Shown one piece after another: positions 51,241-62,011 of a stretch of DNA of 64,000 nucleotides. The number at the start of each line of letters is the position of its first letter. Position 1 is the first letter of the stretch. This DNA comes from Nymphaea colorata. Lineage: Eukaryota; Streptophyta; Magnoliopsida; Nymphaeales; Nymphaeaceae. The DNA lies in assembly GCF_008831285.2 (NCBI RefSeq), contig NC_045149.1, positions 20,723,035-20,787,034 on the forward strand, in the 5' to 3' direction. The notes under the pieces are model-generated. The model was given only the letters and a program-made list of their open reading frames with translations. It had not been told where the DNA came from and searched no databases. The translations under genes and the position numbers were made by a program.

Positions 51241-52151
51241 TTAGGGGCCGTTTGATGGCATGAAAAAAAATTTCTGGAAATATATTGCTGGAAATATGAG
51301 AAATGGAAAAATGGAATGAGAAAAGTTTTTCCGATTCCAATTTTGGTGTGTGTGTGATGACTCATAAATATATTTCCAATTCTATATTTCTGAGTTTGAT
51401 GGTACATAAATATATTTCCAGAAATTTAATTCTTAGTTTGATGATATGGAAACATTTGCCCGGATTTACAAATGAAGAACATGCATAAGAAATAACGACA
51501 TGAAGACAAATGAATGACCTGCATAAGAAAATGTATACCATAGAAAATGTGAAGTCACCTTAATCAAAATAAGGGTGCCACTTTTACAACTGAAGCAATT
51601 AATGACTCAATGAACAGGTTCTTAGTTTAATTTACATAATTCAATCAAGATTTGCATAATCAAACATATAAGAGCAGACCACACAAAACCATCACAATTC
51701 AACCTATTTAATTTGTAAATTAGGCTAAACTTGGTTCCTTCTGGTTTCTTGTTGATTTCTTACTTTTCTTTCATCGCTTTTTTCCTTATACAATTACACA
51801 AAAAATCAATATTTCGATAAATTTCTCTGCTCATTACAACTGCTTGCCTTGAAATGAAAGCAACCTTCATTAAAGTTCGGTCTCAATTCTTAAATATCTA
51901 GTTCTTGACAAGTCAATCTCTATGGAATGACATAATTTGTCATTTTTAGTCATATTTTAACCAAGCTTGTAACCCTAATTGATTCTTTCATCAAGCAACT
52001 CAAACATACATGATACAATAAAGTAGTCATAAAGGATAATTTAAGCAACTTAAATTCGATATCAGCATCTAAACTTGAATCTGTTTAGCATGTAACTAAA
52101 CAAATCAAGGTTAAGCAAGAGGTCAATTATGTTCATGGATCTCATCTTCTT

Positions 52152-52438
52152 TGTGTTCAAGATTTCTCTCAATGCTATCAGTTGCATATACATTTTCCTC
52201 GAGAGGCCTTTTTTCCTGCTGAGGTTTTCTATCTGCTTCTACTTCTCCTCCACCTCTGCACCAAGGGCTCGATGCTTTTCTTGAGAGAAGTTGTCAGTGA
52301 TTGCATTTCCACAAGCTTGCTCTTCAGCTCAAACTTCTGGTTCCCAAGGGATTCTATTTTGGCTTTCAGGTCCTCGATCTTCACTTTCAGCTCGCTGGAC
52401 AAATCTTTTTCTCTCCGACAGAGGTCAAAACAGGTATG
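52152..52438 (-). pseudogene. Broken coiled-coil protein fragment
   Basis: On the minus strand the frame gives heptad-rich sequence: CRREKDLSSELKVKIEDLKA, then KIESLGNQKFELKSKLVEMQ and SLTTSLKKSIE. After that, coiled-coil quality continues only in a second frame (LGAEVEEK, stop, KQIENLSRKKGLSRKM). One frameshift and one stop codon therefore separate the halves. The 5' side shows no convincing acceptor. It looks like a decayed piece of a plant coiled-coil protein; I cannot name the parent. It lies inside the TIR-bounded interval. Confidence 0.5.
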
Positions 52439-53214
52439 ATTTCCCAAATGAAGCAAAATCAGACTTTTAAGTGACTGAGATGATGACAAACTAACTACCA
52501 AGATACTGATTTGGTTTGTTCATGGACATAACATCAATGTGGACATAACATCAATGTACTTGAGCAAACCCAAACACAAATGCTGATCAAAGATTCATAA
52601 CCATAGTATCTAAAATACCCCATCTAAGAATATTCCCAATTGAAAGGAAAATACAGCTCTAGTCTCTTACACAACAAGACTCCAAGCCATGATATAACAG
52701 CAATATAACCACCACCAAGCCAAATCCAGTAATCAGAAAATGGACTGTACAACCCATAATACCATAAAAATTATAAATTTCTTCATAAATCATCCCAAAA
52801 CAAATCACCAAGTTGCATATCAACACGAACGAGAACCAAAATCTTGGCGCTGGACTTTATTTATAACCAATATAACAGGCTTTCAACCATAAAAATCACA
52901 CAGGCTTCAAAATCCTCCCAAAAAAAAAAAAACACCGCATTGCCAACGCAAGGGAAAACCAAACTTTAGAAACGTATTGCCAATAGATTACTAAGCTACA
53001 AATTTTATTTCACAACAAATTTCCTGCAAATAGCACAGAGTTAAACCCTCGGTCTGCTACATTTATGTCAAACAAGTAAGATTTGTCAAATAATAAAACA
53101 AGCGGCAAAAGAAGAGCATAACTAGTGGCAAATAAAGAGAGCAGACATGTAGACTGATCCAGAATATATAGCATCTAAAACATAATGGGACAGAAATGGG
53201 ACAGGGACGGTGGA

Positions 53215-53340
53215 GGCTCACCGGCGGACGGCTGGAGGATCACGGCTGTCCAGCGGAGGAGAGACGGTCTCTGACGAGGAGGAGAGAGGGAGAGGGAAGG
53301 AGAAAAACGCAGCAGCAGCAGGACGATGCGAAACGTTGAC
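53215..53340 (-). other. Exon-like CT/GC-rich stretch of unknown origin
   Basis: On the minus strand this reads as a typical plant leader: GCTGCTGCTGCG, then CTCCTTCCCTCTCCCTCTCT, ending at CCGCCG/GTGAGC, a good splice donor (near 53219). It sits upstream, in the same orientation, of the broken coiled-coil fragment, so it could be the first exon of that former gene. No ATG or recognisable protein is present. Confidence 0.3.
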
Positions 53341-53516
53341 GAGGAAAAGGCGAGCCCTAACGGGCAAAAAAATATTTCTCGAAAGATATTTCCACCTCTC
53401 GTGGTGGAAAAAAATTTTCGGAAAAAAATTTCCGTTTTCAGGTTTAACGGGCAAAAATATTTTTCCGCGTTTGATGAATCGGAAAAGATTTGTCCGGCCC
53501 ATCAAACGGGCCCTTA

Positions 53517-53772
53517 GGGAATGTTTGATTAATTCAAATTTGAAATCCATAGATCTGATATGTCATGTTTGCGCTGATGTGGTAAATATCCAAGTAAAAA
53601 TCTATGAGTTATCAAGCTAACGATCTTAAACTAAGGTCCACACGTAAAATCTTAGTTTTAACTTTTTGCATTGAAGGTCTGATTTGAAATCAAAGGAGGG
53701 AATAATCTCATATTAAATTCGCGGTTCTCAAATATTAAGGATCTTGGATCTTGAGTCAAGAGTAATCAAACT
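53517..53772. mobile_element. MITE-like element related to 15929-16166
   Basis: It starts GGGAATGTTTGATTAATTC and ends AGAGTAATCAAAC, short inverted ends. Inside, GATATGTCATGTTT, AAGGTCCACACGTAAAATCT and ACTTTTTGCATTGAA match, in the same order, words in the 15929-16166 element. It directly abuts the right TTA of the 51244-53513 interval. The two copies are clearly diverged and the ends are approximate. Confidence 0.45.
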
Positions 53773-54440
53773 GTTTTTACCTAAGAAACCAAGCTTGTAG
53801 AGTGTTTAGTTGAAGAAAATTCAGGTTTTGACATACACTGGTTTTGTCAAAGGGAGTGAAAAACTTGTTCCCCTAGGTTATCCAAAAACAGGGTTTTAGG
53901 TGTGTCACTCAAAAAAAAAAAAAAAGATTCATAAAATTAATTAAAAAATTGGTTTTCACAAAACTGGGTTAGATGAATGTGTTATATTAATGCCCCCTTG
54001 ATTTCTCGTGTTTTAAGGTTGAATCTTGTGGTATTCTAATTCTAAAGCTGTTCTATTTAAATTGTTTATTTACTATATTATAAATTAGTCACATCTTATG
54101 CTTCATTTGTTAGAGGATTAAAAAAAAACATGTATGGTATTTTTTTTTCACACAGAGGGACAAACTATCAACGATATAACACATAAGCCAGAATCTGTGT
54201 ACAAATTGGGAAAAAAAGCTTGTTCTCTATCTCTGGTGTAACTTTAGCTATACAAAATTACTCAGTCATCTAATCATAGCCGCTTATTTTATTTGATGTA
54301 AATGGATGAAAAATATTGCAAAAAATGAAAATTAATAAATGACGAAGATACCCACCACTTTTTTCTCCTTATTTTATCTTAACCGTCCATCATGTTGGAT
54401 CGGACGGTTTTACTTAGATGGCGGAATGACTTTAAAAAAC

Positions 54441-54465
54441 TATATATATATATATATATATATAT
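54441..54465. repeat. (AT)n microsatellite
   Basis: A perfect TA run directly before copy 2 of the dispersed repeat. Confidence 0.95.
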
Positions 54466-54474
54466 TCTGTCTTG

Positions 54475-54930
54475 TCCAATAGGACTATTGTCTGGTCCTT
54501 TGTATGGTCTTTTGTAGTTTACATAATAAACCAAAAGGACCGACTGGCTCATACGGGTGTCGCTCAGTACTGCCAAGAAATATCCATATCTACCGAGTGT
54601 CTCATTTTGTTTGAATTATTTAATCTGTTGGCAGTTTTTTATTTCCTTCCAAGGTATAAACAAATACGAATTTATTTTCACATTTACTCTCTCTCTCTCT
54701 TTCTATGTCTCCCCCCAAATATGGCGCTATGGCGTAAGTAATGTAAAAAAATTTCCTGTTTGAAAATTTTAATTTAGCTGTTGAATTAAGTACTAAAAGT
54801 GGTAAATTGGAGAACGTTCAAAGTATGAGTGCATTGTCATGTCACTATTGTAAAACTTCAGATATTATTGTACTCGTTTATGTTGCATTAATCTCAACAT
54901 CACATTAATAGGACGAATTACTTTCAACTT
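54475..54930. repeat. Dispersed repeat, copy 2 (partner at 39030-39990)
   Basis: It shares with the partner TTTTGTAGTTTAC, CCAAAAGGACCGACTGG (partner CCAAAAGGACCCATCGG), CAGTACTGCCAA, CGAGTGTCTCATT, ACTAAAAGTGG and GTTGCATTAATCTCAACA. It is shorter than the partner, with spacing differences suggesting deletions or insertions since divergence. Non-coding; class unknown. Confidence 0.6.
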
Positions 54931-55892
54931 TCTCAGTACAACGAAATGGTCTATCAACAAATAAGAGCAAAACAATTATTCGAAGAGTTTTGGTGATGCC
55001 TTATACTCCATGCACCATAATATTATCCTTTTTAGAAACTTATAATAATTAGAAAGTTTAGTTGGCTAGATTTCATGACTCTCTCTGTGTAGCTATACAT
55101 AGCTGAAATCCTTCGGCCTGATATGAATCCAGACCGGTGCAATGCAGTGAAATGCATCGTCCTGCATACAAAGGAGCCGGAGCATTCGGACGGCCGGAGA
55201 AATCTGTCATTAAGAAGAGAACTGGGTTTAGGCGCAGGATATGGATGGGTTGTTATGAACCCTTGTGCACGATAGTTGAGTATAATACAACCACAACTGA
55301 AACACTTGCGTTTCTGATCTGAACATATACATTTTTTTTCAGAATTTAGTACAACTGAAATTTTGTAGATTGTGGGTATACAACCTTTTGCCTAATTTAT
55401 AACTCAGGCAAGCGAACAAGTTGAGGGGTAGGGTGCTCAAAACGGGACTTGTTCAGACTCGTCTCCGTGTAATTGCCTCGTCATCCTACATCATCGATCT
55501 TTCAAGTTTTGGTTTTGACCATAAAGAGATATTTCCGCGTTACTTTGTCGGCTGAAACCAGAAAAATAAAGAAAATAAGAACATTTTCGATTCGGGGCAG
55601 AATAAGTAGAGAAATAATACGGTTCTGAGGGAAATGTCTGGCGTTTTTAAGGAGGTAAAACTTTGGAGCAGACCATCCAGATGTGTGTTCCTGGGTCCCA
55701 TCCGCAAAGTGCTTAAGACCTTCCTGCTTGTGTCCATGGTCAGACACTATGGGGGGGATTTGAGCCACTAGAGAGAGAGAGGGAGGGAGAGGTCGCCACG
55801 ATTAAATCCCGGATAACATCCTCTTGCCAGATCTTGTAAGACATAAGGAGGACTTTCTCGATTGGTTACCGGCTTCTGCATCACAGATCTGT

Positions 55893-56193
55893 GGTAATTT
55901 CTTTGTATATCATCTCAGTTTTCTTGTAAATGGTTCTGGTTTCTCAGCTCTCTCTGTGTGTGCGTGCGTGTACCCATCTTCTGTAATCCATTGGCTGGTC
56001 CAGAAATATGGATCTCCTGTGATGGGAATCGGCGAAATATGAGTTTTGTTCAAATTACCAATTGATTTTTCAGATTCTGTCATGTCTTAATCCAAGTTTT
56101 TTTTTTCTCTTTTGGGGTCCAGTAAATCATGTGGGCACGCTAGAAAAGGGAACCCGGTTGACGTTTAGTTTCAGAAGAGTTGGTTCTTGTGCA
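55893..56193 (+). other. Possible 5'UTR intron of the TM9 gene
   Basis: ATCTGTG/GTAATT near 55893 could act as donor, and TTCTTGTGCAG (ending 56193) is a good acceptor 40 bp before the ATG at 56234. A leader intron would explain the distance between the GA-rich promoter-like region at 55770-55800 and the coding start. Without transcripts this remains a suggestion. Confidence 0.35.
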
Positions 56194-56233
56194 GGACAGA
56201 AGGTGCAGGAGCGGGTAGATTTCATTATCGACA

Positions 56234-57548
56234 ATGAAGAAGATGGCGCGGTTTTTTCAATTGGTGTTGCTTCTATTCGTTGGTCTAAGGGTTGAAGCCG
56301 ACGGGTCAGATCATAAGTATATAGAGAAAGAAGATGTTCCTTTGTATGTCAACAAAGTAGGCCCTTTTCATAACCCAAGGTAAGTGCAAATTTTGCTATT
56401 TACTGTTATTAATTCTCGAAATGATGAAAGTTGATGTTTTTGGTCTTTTATTTGTTATCTTTCTCGAGCTTTTTTTTTATACTTTTATAGTTAATCATAT
56501 GTTATTTTTCATGGTTTATCTAGTTTGAACATGCTGTCCCTTCCATTCGGGAATCTGGGTGTCCGTCTGATTCTGCAGCAGATCTGTTATGTGATGGACG
56601 GCTTTTTTCCTTCTTTTCATTATAGTTCTATCTACAACCGACCCGCATTGCCCTGGTTCTTATCAATGTTATAGCATTTCCTGCAGGAGTTTTAATGAGT
56701 TACAGACCATTTTGTGCAGCTATAGGACTGGAATTTGGGCCTGATCTGCATTAAATGATGACCTGCTATTCACTTGGTTTTTGGGTCGTATCATGGCAGT
56801 TTTCTACTAGGAAGTGTGGTTTCTCAATAAACTTATGAGTGGGGTTCCACTCACGTGTAACTAACAGATATTGACTGTTGACTGTTGAGCTCTTGTAATT
56901 ACCATGTTGTGTATGGGATCTTTATCTTTGGTATTCTTCAGAAAGGATCTGGCCTGGATATCCATCCTTAAGGCATTTGATTGAATGTCCAAACTTAGGT
57001 CAGCGAAGAGAGCTTTATACGTTAGATCCTCTATCATTGGAAGTTTTGTATTGTTAATCTGATGGAATTAGTAGATTAATGGTGTTGATTCCCTCCTTTT
57101 TCAGACTTGAACTAGCTAACAATCTGAAATGTTACTATTAGAGCTGCATTTGAGGTTTGCCTTTCATGGCATGATTCCTTCATGTTAAACTTCCTTTTTC
57201 TTTTTCTCTTTTTGGGCTCCATTGATGCTGTGCACTCTTGATCGTGCAAGTATTTGTTCCTTTCAATTATCTGGTGCTGTCTTTTCTCATTGAGTGTCAG
57301 CAGGAAGTGAATGGGAATTTCTGCTTTGTGGTAGTGATTGAACTGTTGATTCTGTTATTGGGTCGCCGTCTCTACTTATGCAACTGCAAATGTTTTTCTT
57401 ATTTTCCACTTTGACTCTCACAAAAGTTTTGTATTTCCGCTTTCTGCAGCGAAACATACCGCTATTATGACCTGCCATTCTGTATACCAGGTCTGTTTTA
57501 GTTTTCCCTTTCTCCTTTTCAAATTAATGTTTTCCTGAGCTGTTATTT

Positions 57549-57580
<32 letters not shown>

Positions 57581-60354
57581 TTGTAGAGCATCATGAGTTC
57601 TTTTTGTCAAAATTGCAGATCATGTCAATGAGAAAAAGGAAGATCTTGGTGAAGTTCTGAATGGCGATCGCTTAGTTGATGCACCATATCAGCTGAACTT
57701 TCAGGTTGACAAAGAGTCAGAAGTCCTTTGTAAGAAGAAGTTGACAAAAGAAGATGTAGCCAAGTTTAAGAATGCTGTCCTAAAGGACTACTACTTCCAG
57801 ATGTACTATGACGATTTGCCTATTTGGGGTTTCATAGGGAAGGTAGACAGAGAGGACAAAGATGACCCAAGCGAGTTTAAGTATTTACTCTATAAACATA
57901 TCCATTTTGACATTTCCTACAACAAAGATCGTGTCATAGAGATTAATGTTCAGACTGACGCCAATTTGGCTGTTGACATATCAGAGGAAAAAGAAATGGA
58001 AGTAGATTTCTTATACTCAGTGAAGTGGAAAGAGACTGATATCCCTTTCGAGAAAAGAATGGACAAGTATTCAAAGTCATCTTCAGCACCTCAACACTTG
58101 GAAATTCATTGGTTCTCTATAATAAATTCATGTGTCACAGTTCTTCTCCTAACTGGATTCCTTGCAACTATTCTCATGCGTGTGCTTAAGAATGATTTTA
58201 TCAAGTATGAACATCTGACTGTGTAGCCATGCTATTCTTCTAAAATTTTTTCTTGCCTTTATTTCGCTGATGTGTTTTTCGTTTTCCATTCTTCCCTGAA
58301 GATACTCTCATGATGAGGAGTCAGCTGATGACCAAGAAGAAACTGGGTGGAAATATATCCATGGGGATGTATTCCGATACCCCAAGCACAAGTCATTATT
58401 TGCTGCAGTTGTTGGATCAGGAACTCAGCTGTTCACTCTGTATGTGACATTTACTACTTTATACACTTGTGACCTTGGTAAAAAATTCCATAGTATCCAA
58501 GTATGCTAACCCTTTCTTCTGTGTTAAACAGGACAATATTTATCTTTATCCTTTCACTAGTTGGGGTATTTTATCCATACAACCGAGGTGCATTATTTAC
58601 TGCATTAGTTGTTATATATGCGCTTACCTCTGGAATCGCTGGTTACACAGCAACCTCCACTTACTTGCAGCTGGAAGGAACAAACTGGGTACTGGTTTAT
58701 TTTCAATGTATTTGTCCAATCTATGACAAAATGTGCTATTGTTGTAAATTGTAACTGGTTTTTCTGGCCTTTTCAGGTAAGAAATTTGTTGCTGACTGGA
58801 TGTCTATTCTGTGGACCCCTCTTCTTAACATTTTGTTTCCTTAACACTGTGGCTATCGTATATAGTGCAACTGCAGCTTTACCAGTTGGCACAATCCTGG
58901 TGATTCTTCTTATATGGGCACTGGTGACATCTCCATTGCTTGTATTGGGAGGGATTGCTGGTAAGAACAGCAAAACTGAGTTCCAAGCTCCTTGTCGTAC
59001 AAAGAAATACCCAAGAGAGATACCTCCATTACCATGGTACAGAGGAACCATCCCTCAGATGGCTATGGCTGGGTTTCTTCCTTTCAGTGCAATCTACATT
59101 GAGCTCTACTACATATTTGCAAGTGTATGGGGTCACAAAATCTATACCATTTACAGCATCCTATTTATAGTCTTTATCATCCTCATAATCGTTACTGCCT
59201 TCATCACAGTCGCACTGACTTACTTCCAGCTTGCAGTGGAGGACCACGAATGGTGGTGGAGGCAAGTTTTATTGTTGCATTATGTGTTCAGTACATTAAC
59301 CCATCTTGTTCCTTGCTTATGATGCCAACAATTTGTTTCACTTCCCAAATTCATATATTATGCTCCCTCTATGTGTCTTGTTTCATCTTTCTGAAGTCAA
59401 TATTGTTGCTTGTATTGCTGTAGATATTTCTCCAATTTTGACATCTTGTTAATCATGTTATTCATACATATCTTTGCTTTGACTACAATATGTTACACAT
59501 TTAATTGGTGTTTTCTCCTTAATCTGGCATCTTAGTGTTTGTTTGACCATGTTCACAATCCAACCACTTGTCTGCATTATCTTAGAAATGCTTATCTGAG
59601 ATATTCAGTATAGTATCCTCTGTTGTTCCATTTACATTTATGGTTTTACGTGTAAACTGCTAGTCAATCATGCTGCTATGATACTTAAGGTGGAAATTTT
59701 TAATTGGATTTTGGGATTACTGTAGTTTTCCATCTCTTGTTGCCTTGCTGCTGTATAGTTCTGTACCTTAATCTTGCCCTTGATTAGCTTTTTTAGTATG
59801 GGTTGTGCAATGCCTCCTTTCTTCATCCCTATTAAGTGTGTTAGCCCCATGTCAGCTTCCCTTGATCTATGTAAGTTTATTCATTTTATTTTATTTCCAA
59901 CGAGCGTCAACTCTTCTGTGTGAACCTGCTTTAGATAACCAAACAACAATTGCTGTTGAAGAAACCTATTTAAGTTCATAAATTGTGTGTGCACTCACAA
60001 AAGGGTCATCTGTTCAATGCATAAAAATTTGATGATCGTCCTCTGAAATGTAATAATTTGAACAGGTGTCTATGAACACTTCCTTTTGTATAATTCTAGT
60101 ACATCTAATATGTTTGCTTGATGTTGTATTCCAGATCTGTTGTTTGTGGAGGTTCTACTGGAGTATTTATCTTTGGCTATTGCATCTACTACTATCATGC
60201 AAGATCAGATATGTCTGGTTTTATGCAGACATCTTTTTTCTTTGGCTATATGGCCTGTATATGCTATGGGTTCTTCCTGATGTTGGGCACCGTTGGTTTC
60301 CGTGCATCATTACTGTTTGTTCGCCACATATATAGATCAATCAAATGCGAATGA
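56234..60354 (+). CDS. Transmembrane 9 superfamily member (TM9SF/TMN, nonaspanin)
   Basis: Seven exons (56234-56379, 57450-57490, 57619-58204, 58302-58439, 58532-58688, 58777-59261, 60135-60354) encode 590 residues, about the 590-595 aa usual for plant TMN2-TMN4. Residues 1-22 form a signal peptide (MKKMARFFQLVLLLFVGLRV). The lumenal domain shows YVNKVGPFHNPSETYRYYDL and YQLNFQVDKESEVLCKKKL, followed by nine predicted membrane segments. Family blocks: GDVFRYPKHKSLFAAVVGSG, YNRGALFTALVVIYALTSGI, CRTKKYPREIPPLPWY, GFLPFSAIYIELYYIFASVW, EDHEWWWRS and GFMQTSFFFGYMACICYGFF. The C-terminus RSIKCE carries the KXD/E motif that keeps TMN proteins in the Golgi through COPI/COPII contacts. TM9 proteins work in Golgi/endosome sorting. 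Intron 6 has a GC donor (GGAG/GCAAGT); all others are GT-AG. Ile-Lys/Tyr at the 58204/58302 junction depends on the AA/A codon split. Confidence 0.96.
57556..57578. repeat. Poly(T) tract in TM9 gene intron 2
   Basis: An uninterrupted T run of about 23, 40 bp before exon 3; it may serve as an extended polypyrimidine tract. Confidence 0.9.
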
Positions 60355-62011
60355 GTGCTTCATCAAGTCTGTATCAGCGTAACCCACCTTGCTGTGGGCA
60401 TTAGCCATGAAGAGCTTCATAACTATGCAACGACAGAGCCTTTCAGTCTCGTATACTAGTTTGACAAATTGTAGAAAAAAGACTTGGCTATTGACTTAAG
60501 TTTTGTTATCTTGATACCTCTATTCATGCCATTATGCAATTGTTTTAATTCTAATCGTATTTATTCCACTTAAGGAACTTCTGGAATGTTATAGTCAATC
60601 TGCTATTAGATGGGCAGGATACCGTTTAACTTGATTGACCAAACCTCCAGCATCGACAGTCCATGTGCTTCATTTTGAACTACAATTGAGCTCCGACCAA
60701 GCATCAGAATATTTGGCCACAACCTGGATACATTTAGATGCTTCTATGCGTGGTCGTGAGAAACTCTATGTATCACGGTTTATTGGGGCATTTATTGCTG
60801 TTAAGGGCTATAGTTTCTGCATGATCTGTATGTGAAGTCTAGGTGAGCTCAAGAGCCAAGCCAGCCATGTCACTGGGGAAGCCCTTATCTTGGTTACAAA
60901 CGTTTGCTCTGTTTCTAGTTAAAGGCAGTTGGTGGTTAAGACCTTGGCTTAACGAGGTAATGTTGAGAGATGCTGGAACGCTAGGTGCAGCGGCTATTGC
61001 TTATAATTTGGCGAAGAAAACTGACAATGGCAGGAAACGGAAACTGATTTTTTTTCTTTTTCTTAAGCGCATCAAATGCTTTCTTGAAAAGAAACACACT
61101 ATTGTGCAAATTGTGGTTGTTTGGCCTGATAAAAGTCCATGTCTTGAAAGATGACACCTACGGCTGAAAGGGTAACCGGTCTTAAATCTGCTCTGGACCT
61201 TAAGGACAGGGAAAAGGAATGGAAGGTTGGGGGTGTTGTTGTGGGGCTGCTTCCCTCTCCGTGATAGGCAGGATTGCCTTCCACTCACCCCTACTCACCT
61301 GAAGACCGAAGGGTGACATGATTATGAGATAAAATGAATCCATATTGCTGAATGAGTTAAAATGTTCTATAAAATCTATCCAAGAGCCCCATCTAGTAGG
61401 GGAAAGATCTAATCTATAAAACGGCAATTACTTGAAATGATTAAAATTGTGAACTGTCATCAATACCCCAAAGCAGATTAAGTCATTTAGTGTTGCACAT
61501 TGTCAACGTGAAAGCCGCCAAGGCAAAACATGTTAGTTGGTGTACCATCTCAAACACGCTTACAAGCCATGGACATGTGGACCCTTGCTGCATGTTAATG
61601 AAACACTCTGTGACAATCCCCGTCACACAATACTTTTTGTTGTCAACAATACAAGGTTCGGTGATGACGCATTCAGTTGCACATGACAAACTATGGAATA
61701 AGACTCCCTTGGGTTTAACAAAATCTCCACGCAGGCAAATTCTCTAGCCCATTGCAAATAATGATGAAATACAACTATACAAGTACGGTTCCTATCATTT
61801 TGTTGGTGGAGTATAACCCATTATCAATGTCATTAAACTACAATCATACAAGAACTATAACGGTATAACCCAAATGGTTCATACCATTTGCTATGTTTGC
61901 TGCAAGAGAATTCTGAATGGTAGGAAACAAAATCAAATAAATAGGAAGTTGATGCACTTTGTTGCTGTCATTCAATAGGGTAAAACAAATTAACTTAGTA
62001 AACAACAGCTA
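60355..62011. other. Intergenic region between convergent TM9 and SMG9 genes
   Basis: This contains the 3'UTRs of both genes. In the middle are two unrecognised frames: plus strand 60843-61154 (Trp-rich start, basic end) and minus strand 61689-61483 (Cys-rich, 68 codons). Neither has a recognisable domain. A purine-rich stretch lies at 61195-61240 (AAGGACAGGGAAAAGGAATGG). No structure typical of a complete transposon was found. Confidence 0.5.

Larger units (their letters stand above)
51244..53513. mobile_element. PIF/Harbinger-like TIR-bounded interval (2.27 kb), possibly carrying gene fragments
   Basis: The left end reads GGGGCCGTTTGATGG and the right end, on the opposite strand, GGGCCCGTTTGATGG (14 of 15 identical). 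Each end is flanked by TTA (51241-51243 and 53514-53516), the target duplication expected for PIF/Harbinger and Tourist elements. Subterminal words recur: GTTTGATGGTA and GTTTGATGATA, ATAAATATATTTCCA twice near the left end, and TTTTTCCGATTC / TTTTCCGATTCATC near both ends. No transposase was found inside. The interior holds a broken coiled-coil frame (52152-52438) and a GC/CT-rich exon-like stretch (53215-53340). Two unrelated half-elements flanking a gene remnant is the alternative. Confidence 0.55.
53773..55780. other. Intergenic region with a dispersed repeat and microsatellite
   Basis: The region includes an (AT) run at 54441-54465, copy 2 of the dispersed repeat (54475-54930) and a 61-codon frame at 55137 that I do not recognise. 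The last part, around 55770-55800, is GA-rich and probably belongs to the promoter or leader of the TM9 gene. Confidence 0.5.
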
